The notes under the pieces were generated by a model. The model saw only the letters and a program-made list of their open reading frames with translations, made no database searches and was not told the DNA's origin. From Actinomadura sp. 7K507 (GTDB lineage Bacteria > Actinomycetota > Actinomycetes > Streptosporangiales > Streptosporangiaceae), in assembly GCF_004348425.1 (NCBI RefSeq), contig NZ_SMKK01000003.1:42309-106308 (forward strand): 64,000 bases of DNA, given 5' to 3'. A program made the position numbers and the translations under genes. Below are positions 8,801 to 15,933 of this stretch, piece by piece (within the stretch, counting starts at the first letter, position 1; each line of letters opens with the position of its first letter).

Positions 8801-8892
8801 GCGCGCTGCGCCCGGCTGGGCATCGCCAGCCGCTCGCCGCCCCGCCGCACTTCCAGTGCGCCGAGCACCCCGAACTCCAACGCACCGCTCAT
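5818..8892 (-). CDS. AfsR/SARP-type transcriptional regulator with NB-ARC ATPase and TPR regions
   Basis: 1024 aa. Domains in order: OmpR-like DNA-binding domain (about 1-95, ALWDGDPPEGARHALHTSVSRL), bacterial transcriptional activation domain BTAD (about 98-245, ending RLREELGLEPSPEL), NB-ARC ATPase with P-loop LVGPGGVGKTRLA (about 300) and TSRELL, then helical TPR-like repeats. This is the architecture of AfsR-type activators of secondary metabolism, which switch on by ATP/ADP state. Possible targets are the nearby methyltransferase or oxidases, but this is not shown. The C-terminus is unusual: eight heptads of the type xxDTAAR encoded by a 21-bp tandem repeat. A short duplication, HQVSGPAP, lies in the linker before NB-ARC. 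Confidence 0.9.
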   Translation of the reverse strand: MSGALEFGVLGALEVRRGGERLAMPSRAQRALLSRLLLVPGHVVSAEELTAALWDGDPPEGARHALHTSVSRLRGRIGADVLVTRSPGYLLAVDLPSIDATRFEREVREAVGPGPGALLARDAGAAAEKLETALARWRGPAYAEFADGFAQGASVRLGELRVAAEESRCEVWLTLGRIDRALGALRELTAAHPLRERPHGLLMRALYLAGRQAEGLEIYRSLSIRLREELGLEPSPELGELHGRILRHQVSGPAPHQVSGPAPRPGPAPIRRAPLTALVGRADELARLTRLLDGARIVTLVGPGGVGKTRLAREAAGPRAASWIDLAAAGDPADVPRVFADALGLPEPVNGRVEEALVEALHPARTLLVADNCEHVLPDVAVLIERIVQHCPAVTVLATSRELLAVPGEEVLALPPLREPAQAVALFAERLRASGGPELRPGDVPVAADLCARLDGLPLAIELAAARVRGLGLAAVADRPALDVLSGGWRTSRPRDRSLRAVLDWSFALLDPPEQVLLRRLAVFSGPFRLADAEAVCGDGLLPAGRVAVALAGLADKSMLADTSAPAGGSIPAGPEGDRYRLLDTVRAYAAELLARHGEDQRIPAAHARHQIVLARRHPYGPLPVDEVRAALRWACAEDAEAAVELAAALAPYAVFHMRFEFQERAETAADLPGAAAHPRRPAALASAACGAWARGDFGRATELARRALAAAPDGSPDAAGALAVLGDVAMLEGRFDEAVEHYDEAVRRAAPDDFGVLCEALGSKAIALAYRGDPSDALRVADECLAMAAGTGEPVLKALALYYSGEARLHSDPVRALELLEESRRSAGALGALFIEGIATVSVVTLRGRIDTDPAAALRAYRDAIEHWRRVGNRTQQWVTLRNLIPLLAGAGLDEAACELDGALESAPVRFPSDVPEAALLREALEPVRERLGEDAARLAAGRGSGRAVDDMAALALTAIDTAARTNDTAARTNDTAARTIDTAARTIDTAARTIDTAARTIDTAARAADTAARAAGQAGSSR
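5848..6015 (-). repeat. 21-bp minisatellite, eight copies, in the C-terminal codons of the AfsR-type gene
   Basis: Eight contiguous 21-bp units encode AIDTAAR, TNDTAAR twice, TIDTAAR four times and AADTAAR. The four middle copies are identical or nearly so at DNA level, so the array is recent and probably variable in copy number. Units are a multiple of three, so length change keeps the frame. It begins 9 bp past the stop of the convergent methyltransferase. Confidence 0.95.
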
Positions 8893-9368
8893 GACGTCCG
8901 CCCCCGTTCAGGAGCCTTCGGGCACCGCACCCACCCGGATTGTGGCACGTCGGCGGTGCCGTAACGGCGCTGTCCACCTCCGGACAGCGGCGATCACCGG
9001 AGCCCGCGAGCAGCCGCTTCGGCGCATGTCCCGGCCGGGCCCGCGAAGCTCACATGGAAATGCCGGCCCCGCTCGACGACGGGTGACGCGTGGGGGAGGT
9101 CAAGGAGCCTGGGCACGGTCCAAAAGGATTAATGTGGCGAATGCCTTGATCATGATGACACTTCTCAATTTGGACAATTTACAGGAAGAGAGGTGGGTGA
9201 GTTCGGCCAAGTAAGCCACGTTGCTCCCCTGTCTTGGCGCATCATGGATTGCGCCCTAGTTTGGGTTCGCACGTGTTGCTGTCCGCATCCGGTCGAACCC
9301 CACCGTTCGCCGGGCTCGCGCACGTCCGCACATCGCACCACCAGCCCCCCGCTCAAAGGACAGGACGG
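8893..9368. other. divergent intergenic region, partly AT-rich, with a conservon promoter candidate
   Basis: No gene seen. The segment about 9120-9190 is clearly AT-richer than its surroundings. It and the promoter-like pair at 9234-9262 probably hold the control signals for the conservon; the AfsR promoter should lie near 8893-9000. Confidence 0.5.
9234..9262 (+). promoter_or_regulatory. putative sigma-70-type promoter of the conservon
   Basis: TTGGCG (9234-9239) and TAGTTT (9257-9262) are separated by 17 bp and resemble the actinomycete HrdB consensus. They lie about 107 bp upstream of the cvnA start. Prediction from sequence only. Confidence 0.4.
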
Positions 9369-11024
9369 ATGCCGGTACACGCAAGCCGATCCCGCATCGA
9401 GCGCGCCGCGCTGGAGCGCGCACTCCTGGTCTGGCTCATCGTGGCGATCATCGGTGGCAGCGCCTGGCTGGCCGCCCTCTTCGTCGCCGGCCCGCAGGCG
9501 CGCGTCCCGGTCGCCGCGGGCGGCGGCGGCGCGGTCCTCGCGCTCAGCGTCGCCATCTCCGTCGCCGTCTACTTCGCCGCGCACAACAAGTGGCTCAAGC
9601 AGCGGCTCGACCAGGTCACCGTCCAGGACGACCGGCTGGAGAGACGCCTGACGGAACTGGTCGACGGGCCCCTGCCCGCGCTGGTCGCCCGGCTTCGCGA
9701 AGGCGCCCCGCCCGAGGAGGTGCTGGCAGGCTTCCCACCGGTGAACGACCGCGTCCTCGGACGCCTGCTGCGCATCGTCGTCGACGGCGTCGCGGCCGGT
9801 GAGCACGCGGCGGCGCAGGTGCGGGCGGAAGCGGCCGCCCTCGAACGGGAGGCGGCCTGGCTCGCCGACACCGCCGTGCCCGCCCTGGCCACCCGGATCA
9901 GGCGCGACCGCGCGAGCGCCCCGGCCGTCCTGGCCGAACTCGTGGAGCCCACCCACGACACCACGCGGCGCGTCCTGCACCGCGTCGCCGAGGACCTCGC
10001 CGCGGGCGAGCGGACCAACGCCGCCGCGCTGGCCGCCTGCGCGAGCGCCGCCGCGCGGATCCAGGCGCAGACGACCCGGATGCTCGGCGAGCTGCGCGAC
10101 CTCGAGGACCGCTACGGCGACGACAAGGTCTTCGGCGACCTGCTCGGCCTCGACCACGACGTCTCCCAGCTGGGGCGGCTGGCCGACAGCATCGCGCTGC
10201 TCAGCGGCGGCCGGTCGGGGCGGCGCTGGACCAAGCCGATCATGATGGAGAGCGTCCTGCGCGGCGCCATGGGCCGCATCGGCGCGTACCAGCGCGTCCA
10301 GTACCACTCGACCAGCACCGCCGCCGTCGCCGGCTTCGCCGCCGAGGGCGTGATCCACGCGCTGGCGGAGCTGATGGACAACGCCGCCAACTTCTCCCCG
10401 CAGGGCAGCGCCGTGCACGTGTACGTCGAGGAGGAGGACGCGGGGATCGTGGTCACGATCGAGGACGGCGGCCTCGGCATGCGGCAGCGCGAGCGGCAGC
10501 GCGCCGAACGGCTCGTCTCCGAGGCCGCCGACCTCGGCTCGCTGCCCGGCACCAGGCTCGGCCTCGCCGTCGTCGGACGGCTCGCCCGCAAGCACGACCT
10601 GCGGGTCAGCTTCCGCCCGTCCTCGCGCGGCGGCATCGGCGTGATCGTGCTGATCCCCGCCAAGCTCGTCATCTACACCCCGCTGCCCGAGCCCGCGCCC
10701 GCCCGGCGTGAGGCCGTCCCCGCCTCGCGCCGCCCGGCCGAGCCGCGGCGCGAGGCCCCGGCGCCCCAGGCGGACGGCGCGGACCTCGACGACCTGGTCC
10801 TGCCCAAACGCAGGCGCGGCGCCGCCCTCGCGAGCGCGCCCGCCGGGCGGCCCGCGGAGCGGGAATCCCGTCCCCGCGACACCGGGACCCGGTTCGCCGC
10901 GTTCCGCCAGTCCGCGGCCGGGCATCCGCCCGCGTCCGCGACCGGCCCGGCCGCCGCCGGGACGGAGGGAGGCGGGACCGGGGAACCCGGCGCCGGGGAG
11001 ACCGGGTCCGCCGCGGACGACTGA
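9369..11024 (+). CDS. cvnA: conservon sensor-kinase-like ATPase CvnA
   Basis: 551 aa. Two transmembrane segments (about 16-38 and 45-66) are followed by a helical linker and a histidine-kinase-type ATPase domain with N-box ELMDNAANFSP (E334), DGGLGM, and a G-box region ending GLAVVGRLARKH. A disordered Pro/Ala/Arg-rich tail (about 440-551) follows. No clear phospho-accepting His in a dimerisation helix is seen, as in other CvnA proteins. CvnA is the membrane component of the conservon complex thought to work like a eukaryotic G-protein-coupled receptor system. ATG 9369 follows AAAGGACAGGAC. It heads an operon with cvnB-E. Confidence 0.9.
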   Translation: MPVHASRSRIERAALERALLVWLIVAIIGGSAWLAALFVAGPQARVPVAAGGGGAVLALSVAISVAVYFAAHNKWLKQRLDQVTVQDDRLERRLTELVDGPLPALVARLREGAPPEEVLAGFPPVNDRVLGRLLRIVVDGVAAGEHAAAQVRAEAAALEREAAWLADTAVPALATRIRRDRASAPAVLAELVEPTHDTTRRVLHRVAEDLAAGERTNAAALAACASAAARIQAQTTRMLGELRDLEDRYGDDKVFGDLLGLDHDVSQLGRLADSIALLSGGRSGRRWTKPIMMESVLRGAMGRIGAYQRVQYHSTSTAAVAGFAAEGVIHALAELMDNAANFSPQGSAVHVYVEEEDAGIVVTIEDGGLGMRQRERQRAERLVSEAADLGSLPGTRLGLAVVGRLARKHDLRVSFRPSSRGGIGVIVLIPAKLVIYTPLPEPAPARREAVPASRRPAEPRREAPAPQADGADLDDLVLPKRRRGAALASAPAGRPAERESRPRDTGTRFAAFRQSAAGHPPASATGPAAAGTEGGGTGEPGAGETGSAADD

Positions 11025-11114
11025 GACCGCGACAGGCCCCGTGAGCACGACGTACAGCAGGACTCACAGATGGGAGGAGGGGCGTCCCCGGACCACCGGC
11101 CGCCCCGGGAACCG

Positions 11115-11528
11115 ATGAGCACCGATCAGCGTGATCTCGACTGGCTACTCGCGGGCCTCGTGGACCGTGCGCCGGGTGTCCGGCACGTCCTGGTGCTGTC
11201 CAGCGACGGCCTCAAGATCTGCTACACGGCCGGGCTCGACGAGGACAGGGCGGACCAGCTCGCCGCCGTCGCGTCCGGCATCCAGAGCCTGTCGCTGAGC
11301 GCGTCCGGCGAGTTCGGCGAAGGCCTCGGCGCGGGCCAGGCGATGGTGGAGTTCGCCGGCGGCGTGCTGCTCATCGTCCCGGCGGGCGCGGGCGCGCACC
11401 TGGCCGTCGTCGCGGACGAACTCGCCGACGTCGGCCTGGTCGGGCACTGCATGAACGAGCTGGTCGAGCAGATCGGCGGGTATCTCACGGCCGCGCCACG
11501 CAGACTCGAGCACGACGTCCGCCCATGA
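11115..11528 (+). CDS. cvnB: conservon roadblock/LC7 protein CvnB
   Basis: 137 aa roadblock/LC7-domain protein. DLDWLLAGLVDRAPGVRHVLVLSSDGLKI is the family's typical start, followed by FAGGVLLIVPAG and HLAVVADELADVG. Roadblock proteins of the MglB type act as partners or GTPase-activating factors for small GTPases, here presumably CvnD. ATG 11115 is preferred over an in-frame ATG at 11070 because the family begins near this Met. The stop overlaps the cvnC start as ATGA. Confidence 0.9.
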   Translation: MSTDQRDLDWLLAGLVDRAPGVRHVLVLSSDGLKICYTAGLDEDRADQLAAVASGIQSLSLSASGEFGEGLGAGQAMVEFAGGVLLIVPAGAGAHLAVVADELADVGLVGHCMNELVEQIGGYLTAAPRRLEHDVRP

Positions 11529-11890
11529 ACCCCCGCCCTCTCGACCGGGAGGACCCGGACCGGCTCTACACCGTGACCCAGGGCCGCTCCGAGGCCGACG
11601 ACGACTCGCTCGACCTCGTGGCACTGATCGTCGCCGAGGACGAGGCGGCCCCCGGCATGCAGTCCGAGCACGCCGCGATCCTGCGGCTCTGCCATGGCAA
11701 CCCGGTCGCGGTCGTCGAGCTGTCCTCCCGGTTGCGGCTGCCGGTGAGCGTGGTGAAGATCCTCCTCCTCGACCTGCGCGACATGGGCCGCATCACCGTC
11801 CGCCACCCGTCCTCGGCCGCCGCCCCAGCCGCGTACGCGGCCGACCTGGAAACGCTGAAGCAGGTGCTCGTTGGACTCGAAAGCCTTTGA
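11525..11890 (+). CDS. cvnC: conservon DUF742 protein CvnC
   Basis: 121 aa DUF742 protein with the opening RLYTVTQGRSEA, a winged-helix-like middle (ILRLCHGNPVAVVELSSRL, LPVSVVKILLLDLRDMG) and the hallmark end LETLKQVLVGLESL. It lies between the roadblock and GTPase genes, overlapping cvnB by 4 bp and cvnD by 20 bp. Its biochemical role is not established; it may bridge CvnA and CvnD. Confidence 0.9.
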   Translation: MNPRPLDREDPDRLYTVTQGRSEADDDSLDLVALIVAEDEAAPGMQSEHAAILRLCHGNPVAVVELSSRLRLPVSVVKILLLDLRDMGRITVRHPSSAAAPAAYAADLETLKQVLVGLESL

Positions 11891-12539
11891 CCCCGCGCCA
11901 GGCGCACACCCCGGCGCACAGCCCGCCGCGCACCCCGGCGACCAAATCGCCGGGACGCCGCTGCGCCGCACCGCCCGGGACGCCCTGAAGATCGTGATCG
12001 TCGGCGGTTTCGGCGTGGGCAAGACCACCATGGTCGGCTCGGTCAGCGAGATCCGGCCGCTCAGCACCGAGGAGACCATGACGCGGGCCGGGATCGGGAT
12101 CGACGACCCCGGCCGCGTCGAGACCAAGCGCACCACCACGGTCGCGTTCGATTTCGGCCGCATCTCACTGGACGAGCAGCGCGTCCTTTATCTGTTCGGA
12201 GCACCGGGCCAGGAACGGTTCTGGTTCCTGTGGGACCAGTTGTTCTCCGGAAGCCTCGGCGCCATCGTCCTGGTGGACGCGCGCCGCCTTGAGGAGTGCT
12301 TCTACAGCGTCGACCGCCTCGAGGCGCACGCGATGCCGTTCGTGGTCGCCGTCAACCGGTTCGACGGCCCGCGCCCGACGCTCGACCGGGTCCGGGACGC
12401 GCTCTCCCTCGACGACGGCATCCCCCTGATCGAATGCGACGCCCGCGCCCGGGACTCGTCCAAGTCCGTGCTCATCACGCTCGTCCGGCACCTCACCCAT
12501 CTCCGCGAACCATCCGCCGCCCAGGAGGTCACACCGTGA
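11871..12539 (+). CDS. cvnD: conservon small GTPase CvnD
   Basis: 222 aa from TTG 11871. Nucleotide-binding motifs: G1 GGFGVGKTT, a Thr-rich switch-I region (ETKRTTTVAFDFG), G3 LFGAPGQERF (Pro in place of the usual Ala of DTAGQ, common in this family) and G4 VNRFD. The start is dictated by the 20-bp overlap with cvnC, as is usual in conservons. It should cycle between GTP and GDP forms under CvnB/CvnA control and transmit a signal, perhaps to the P450 gene that follows with a GTGA overlap. Confidence 0.9.
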   Translation: MDSKAFDPAPGAHPGAQPAAHPGDQIAGTPLRRTARDALKIVIVGGFGVGKTTMVGSVSEIRPLSTEETMTRAGIGIDDPGRVETKRTTTVAFDFGRISLDEQRVLYLFGAPGQERFWFLWDQLFSGSLGAIVLVDARRLEECFYSVDRLEAHAMPFVVAVNRFDGPRPTLDRVRDALSLDDGIPLIECDARARDSSKSVLITLVRHLTHLREPSAAQEVTP

Positions 12540-13843
12540 CCGAACCGTCCACACCGCCGCCCGCACCGGCCGGGAACGCCCCGGACGACACCGCCCCGGA
12601 CGACACCGCCGTCCGGCTGTACGGGGCCGCCATCGCCCGCGACCCCGACGTGTTCTACCGCGACCTGCGCCGCGAGCACGGCCCCGTGGTCCCGGTCCTG
12701 CTGGACGGCGACGTCCCCGCGTGGTTCGTCGTCGGCTACCGGGAGGTCAACCACATCACCAGCAACCCCATGCTGTTCGCCCGCGACTGCCGCCGCTGGA
12801 ACGCCTGGGACCGGGTCCCCGACGACTGGCCGCTCATGCCCTACGTCGGGTGGACGCCGTCGGTGATGTTCGCCGAGGGGGAGGAGCACCAGCGGCGGGC
12901 CGGCGCGATCGGCGACGCGCTCGACGCCTTCGACCGCACCGAACTCGCCGGCATCTGCGAGGAACTCGCCGACGGGCTCATCGACGGGTTCGCCGGGAAC
13001 GGGGAGGCCGACCTCGTCGCGCAGTACTCGCACAGCATCCCGCTGCTGGTCATCGCCCGGCTGTTCGGGCTGCCCGACTCCGATGTGCCCACCCTCGTCC
13101 AGGACGTCGCCGAGTCGCTCGACGCCGACGAGAAGGCCGTCGAGGCGCACCAGCGCATCCAGCAGCGGATGGCGCGGCTGGTCGCCGAGCGGCGGATGCG
13201 CCCCGGGCCGGACGTCCCGTCCCGGCTGCTGGCGCACCCGGCCGGGCTCACCGCCGAAGAGGTGACCATCGACCTGCTGGTCGTGATGGCCGCCGCGCAG
13301 CAGCCCACCGGCAACTGGATCGGCAACGCCCTGCGGCTGATGCTGGTGGACGACCACTTCTCCATGACGTTCCAGGGCGGCAGGAGCAGCGTCGACCAGG
13401 CCCTGACCCAGGTGCTCTGGGAGGACACCCCCACCCAGAACTTCATCGGCCGCTGGGCGGTGCACTCCTGCCGGCTCGGGGGCCGCGACATCCGCTCCGG
13501 CGACCTGCTGGTCATGGGCCTCGCCGCGGCCAACGGCGACCCCCAGGTGCGGCCGGCGGACCGCTCCGACCCGGGCAACCGCGCCCACCTGTCGTTCGGG
13601 CACGGCGAGCACGGCTGCCCGTTCCCCGCGCCGGAGCACGCCGAGGTCATCGCGCGGACGGCCATCGAGGTGCTGCTCGACCGGCTGCCGGACATCGAAC
13701 TCGCCGTCCCGCCGGACGACCTGGAGTGGCGGCCGTCCCTCTGGATGCGGGGCCTGCACACGCTCCCCGTCACCTTCAGTCCGGCCGCCCACGGGCACGG
13801 TCCCGTGCCGTTCAACCAGGTGCCGTTCAGCCCGCAGGCGTGA
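12536..13843 (+). CDS. conservon cytochrome P450 CvnE, CYP157-like, lacking the ExxR motif
   Basis: 435 aa from GTG 12536, six bases after AGGAGGT. The haem-binding loop is FGHGEHGCPF (Cys361). At the K-helix position the near-universal ExxR is absent: the sequence is TQVLW (Q292-V-L-W295), much like the EQSLW reported for CYP157 of Streptomyces coelicolor, also a conservon P450. The I-helix reads MAAAQQPTGNW instead of the usual acid-Thr pair. It may therefore be a sensor or a non-standard monooxygenase. The gene overlaps cvnD by 4 bp and is convergent with another P450, overlapping it by 17 bp. Confidence 0.88.
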   Translation: MTEPSTPPPAPAGNAPDDTAPDDTAVRLYGAAIARDPDVFYRDLRREHGPVVPVLLDGDVPAWFVVGYREVNHITSNPMLFARDCRRWNAWDRVPDDWPLMPYVGWTPSVMFAEGEEHQRRAGAIGDALDAFDRTELAGICEELADGLIDGFAGNGEADLVAQYSHSIPLLVIARLFGLPDSDVPTLVQDVAESLDADEKAVEAHQRIQQRMARLVAERRMRPGPDVPSRLLAHPAGLTAEEVTIDLLVVMAAAQQPTGNWIGNALRLMLVDDHFSMTFQGGRSSVDQALTQVLWEDTPTQNFIGRWAVHSCRLGGRDIRSGDLLVMGLAAANGDPQVRPADRSDPGNRAHLSFGHGEHGCPFPAPEHAEVIARTAIEVLLDRLPDIELAVPPDDLEWRPSLWMRGLHTLPVTFSPAAHGHGPVPFNQVPFSPQA

Positions 13844-15044
13844 ACTCCAGCGGCAGCGACGCGGGCCCACGGGTGAACACCCCGTGCTCGACGGGATCGG
13901 CCCCTTCGGCCAGCCGGACGTCCGGCATGGCGTCCAGCAGCATGTTCGCCCCGACCTCGATCTCGGTCTTGGCCAGCAGCGCGCCGACGCAGAAGTGCCG
14001 TCCCAGCGCGAACGCCAGATGGTCGGCCGCGGCGGAGAACGCGCTCTTGGTGGCCAGATCGTCCCGGAAGATGTCGAAACGGCCGGGGTCCCGGTAGCGC
14101 TCGGGGTCCCGGTTGGCCGCGCCGATCAGGCAGGTGACCGTGCTGCCCGCGGGGACCGTCCCGCCGCCCAGCTCCACGTCCTCGGCCGGCTGCCGCATGA
14201 TCATGTGGACGGGCGGCGAGAAGCGCAGCGTCTCGGCGAACGCCTGCGGGATCAGATCGCGGTCCCGCCGCACCGCCGCGAGCTGGTCCGGATGCGCGAG
14301 CAGGTTCGCGAACAGCGCGGAGACGGCCTTGTCGGTCGTCTCACCGCCCGCGGCCAGGAGCAGGCTGACGAACGCCTTGATGTCCTCGTCGCTCATCCGC
14401 GTCCCGTCGATCTCCGCCAGGCACAGCTTCGACAGCAGATCGTCCCCGGGGTTCTCGCGGCGGCGCGCGATGATCGGCAGCATGTAGGCGGCCAGTTCCT
14501 CCCGCGTCCGCAGCCCGGCCTCCGCCACGTCCGGATCCTGGGCGAGGTTGCCCAGGAACGCGATGATCGAGGTGTACCACCGCTGGAACCGCGCGTGATC
14601 CGCCTGGTCGAGCCCGAGCATGTCGACGATGACGTTGATCGGGAAATGCGTGCTGAACTGCCCGACCAGCTCCACCTTTCCCGCCGTGCGGAAATCGTCG
14701 ATCAATGTGCGGGCGTTCCGCTCGATCACCGGCAGGAATTTCGCCTGCAGCTCGTCCCCCCGGAACGCGGGCGCCACCAGGCCCCGCCGCACCGCGTGCT
14801 CCCGACCGCTGAGCTGCAGAATCGTCCGCCCGTGCACGGGTTCGAGCTGCCAGTCGTAATTCGCCGTCGTGAACACCGGGTCCTTGAAGGCCCGCGCCAC
14901 GTCCTCGTACCGCGAGATCACGTAGCTCTGCATCCCCTCATGCCAAAAGAGCGGCGCGTTATCGCGCAGCACTCCATAGGCGCTGTAGGGGTCGGTGGCA
15001 AAGCCTTCCGACAAGATATCGGGAAGCTCTGGAGTCGTGGTCAT
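13827..15044 (-). CDS. cytochrome P450
   Basis: 405 aa, complete and canonical. I-helix oxygen-binding motif AGGETT (232-237), K-helix ExxR E271-TLR274, and haem loop FALGRHFCVG (Cys352). It is a soluble bacterial class I P450 needing ferredoxin and reductase partners, none of which are nearby. Unlike many conservon P450 pairs, it faces the cvn operon rather than following it, so it may belong to a separate unit controlled by the hairpin-rich region upstream. The substrate is not predictable. Confidence 0.92.
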   Translation of the reverse strand: MTTTPELPDILSEGFATDPYSAYGVLRDNAPLFWHEGMQSYVISRYEDVARAFKDPVFTTANYDWQLEPVHGRTILQLSGREHAVRRGLVAPAFRGDELQAKFLPVIERNARTLIDDFRTAGKVELVGQFSTHFPINVIVDMLGLDQADHARFQRWYTSIIAFLGNLAQDPDVAEAGLRTREELAAYMLPIIARRRENPGDDLLSKLCLAEIDGTRMSDEDIKAFVSLLLAAGGETTDKAVSALFANLLAHPDQLAAVRRDRDLIPQAFAETLRFSPPVHMIMRQPAEDVELGGGTVPAGSTVTCLIGAANRDPERYRDPGRFDIFRDDLATKSAFSAAADHLAFALGRHFCVGALLAKTEIEVGANMLLDAMPDVRLAEGADPVEHGVFTRGPASLPLEFTPAG

Positions 15045-15403
15045 GACACTCCCATGAACGCGGTTCGGTCGCCATCGCCGAGCCTAAATACCGGCGATGG
15101 GAAGTTCCAGGTCCCCGTGGTTTCGGACACGCTACCAACCGACCGAAACCACGCGCGGCTAACTCCAAAGAAAAGATCATCTACCCCACGCGCTACTTGC
15201 GCACCCCTGGCGGCTACCGCGGGAGCGGTATCAACGGTGACTCCGTCTGCAGGACGACACGTCCGGAAGCGCTCGTGGACAGTTCCATCCCGACCGGCGA
15301 CCCGGCCGGCAAAAGGAGGACAGGAATGTCTGTGACGGGACTGCCCCGTCCGCCACTCCGGTGACAAGACCGTGTACTGGGCAAGCCTGCCGCCGGTGGA
15401 CGC
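15045..15403. other. intergenic region with inverted repeats and a 12-codon mini-ORF
   Basis: Apart from the two inverted repeats, the notable item is a 12-codon ORF at 15326-15364 (MSVTGLPRPPLR) preceded by an excellent Shine-Dalgarno, AAAAGGAGGACAGG. It could be a leader peptide or the surviving 5' end of a lost gene. No longer gene is supported. Confidence 0.45.
15072..15152 (-). promoter_or_regulatory. two tandem inverted repeats upstream of the P450 gene
   Basis: CCATCGCCG (15072-15080) and CGGCGATGG (15092-15100) form one perfect 9-bp inverted repeat. GTGGTTTCGG (15117-15126) and CCGAAACCAC (15143-15152) form a second, perfect over 10 bp. Both lie within 110 bp of the P450 start, where a repressor operator or a leader structure could act. 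Confidence 0.5.
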
Positions 15404-15847
15404 CTATCGCCGGCCGGCGACGGTCTGCTCGATACCGATGAGGGCGTCGAGCTGTTCCGGGGTCAGCAGACCGGTGAGGTGACGCTCTACGGATTCCAGA
15501 TGCGCCGGAGCGGCCTCCGCGTACGCCCGGCGGCCTGAATCGGTGAGCACCACGTCGTCGCCGCGGCCGTCGAGTTCGCAGGGCTCGCGGGTGACGAGGC
15601 CGCGGCGTTCCATCCGGCCGAGCTGGCGGGACAGGCGGCTGTGGGCCCAGCCCATCCGGGCGGTCAACCGGCCAACGCGAATGCAGTGCTCGCCGCTCGA
15701 CATCGCCACCACGGCGGACAGCACCTCGTAGTCGGGCAGCGACAGGCCGGACTCACGCTCCAGGTCGCGCGCGACCTCGGCGTCCACGAGCAGCTGGAGC
15801 CGGCGGTAGGCCTGCCAGGCGTCCCTCGGCTGACGCGTTCGGGTCAT
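15404..15847 (-). CDS. MarR family transcriptional regulator
   Basis: 147 aa winged-helix regulator: helix-turn-helix around VGRLTARMGWAHSRLSRQLGRMERRGLV, then a wing with the usual acidic turn CELDGRGDDVVLT. The motif WAHSRLSRQ is typical of actinobacterial MarR proteins beside small hydrolase or oxidase genes. It is divergent from the alpha/beta hydrolase gene, and the 86 bp between them holds two palindromes that are likely its operators. This implies autorepression and control of the hydrolase, relieved by a small-molecule ligand. Confidence 0.9.
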   Translation of the reverse strand: MTRTRQPRDAWQAYRRLQLLVDAEVARDLERESGLSLPDYEVLSAVVAMSSGEHCIRVGRLTARMGWAHSRLSRQLGRMERRGLVTREPCELDGRGDDVVLTDSGRRAYAEAAPAHLESVERHLTGLLTPEQLDALIGIEQTVAGRR

Positions 15848-15871
15848 ACGAGGCAGTGTAGGTGATCCCCT

Positions 15872-15917
15872 TTACATGTAACGAACCTTGGGTCTATCTT
15901 CTTCGTTACATGTAACG
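15872..15917. promoter_or_regulatory. paired palindromic operators between marR-type and hydrolase genes
   Basis: TTACATGTAA (15872-15881) and the perfect 14-bp palindrome CGTTACATGTAACG (15904-15917) share the core TTACATGTAACG. Their centres are 34 bp apart, roughly three helical turns. Position and symmetry suit a MarR dimer. Confidence 0.75.
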
Positions 15918-15933
15918 ATCTGAGGGGTGCGCG

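Noticed and set aside
9369..11024. CvnA as a conventional sensor histidine kinase
   Set aside because: It has an ATPase domain but no clear phospho-accepting His, and its gene neighbours are the conservon set, with no response regulator.
13827..15044. Second P450 as the CYP154-type partner of the conservon P450
   Set aside because: It lies on the opposite strand with its own regulatory region, and I see no feature that assigns it to that family.
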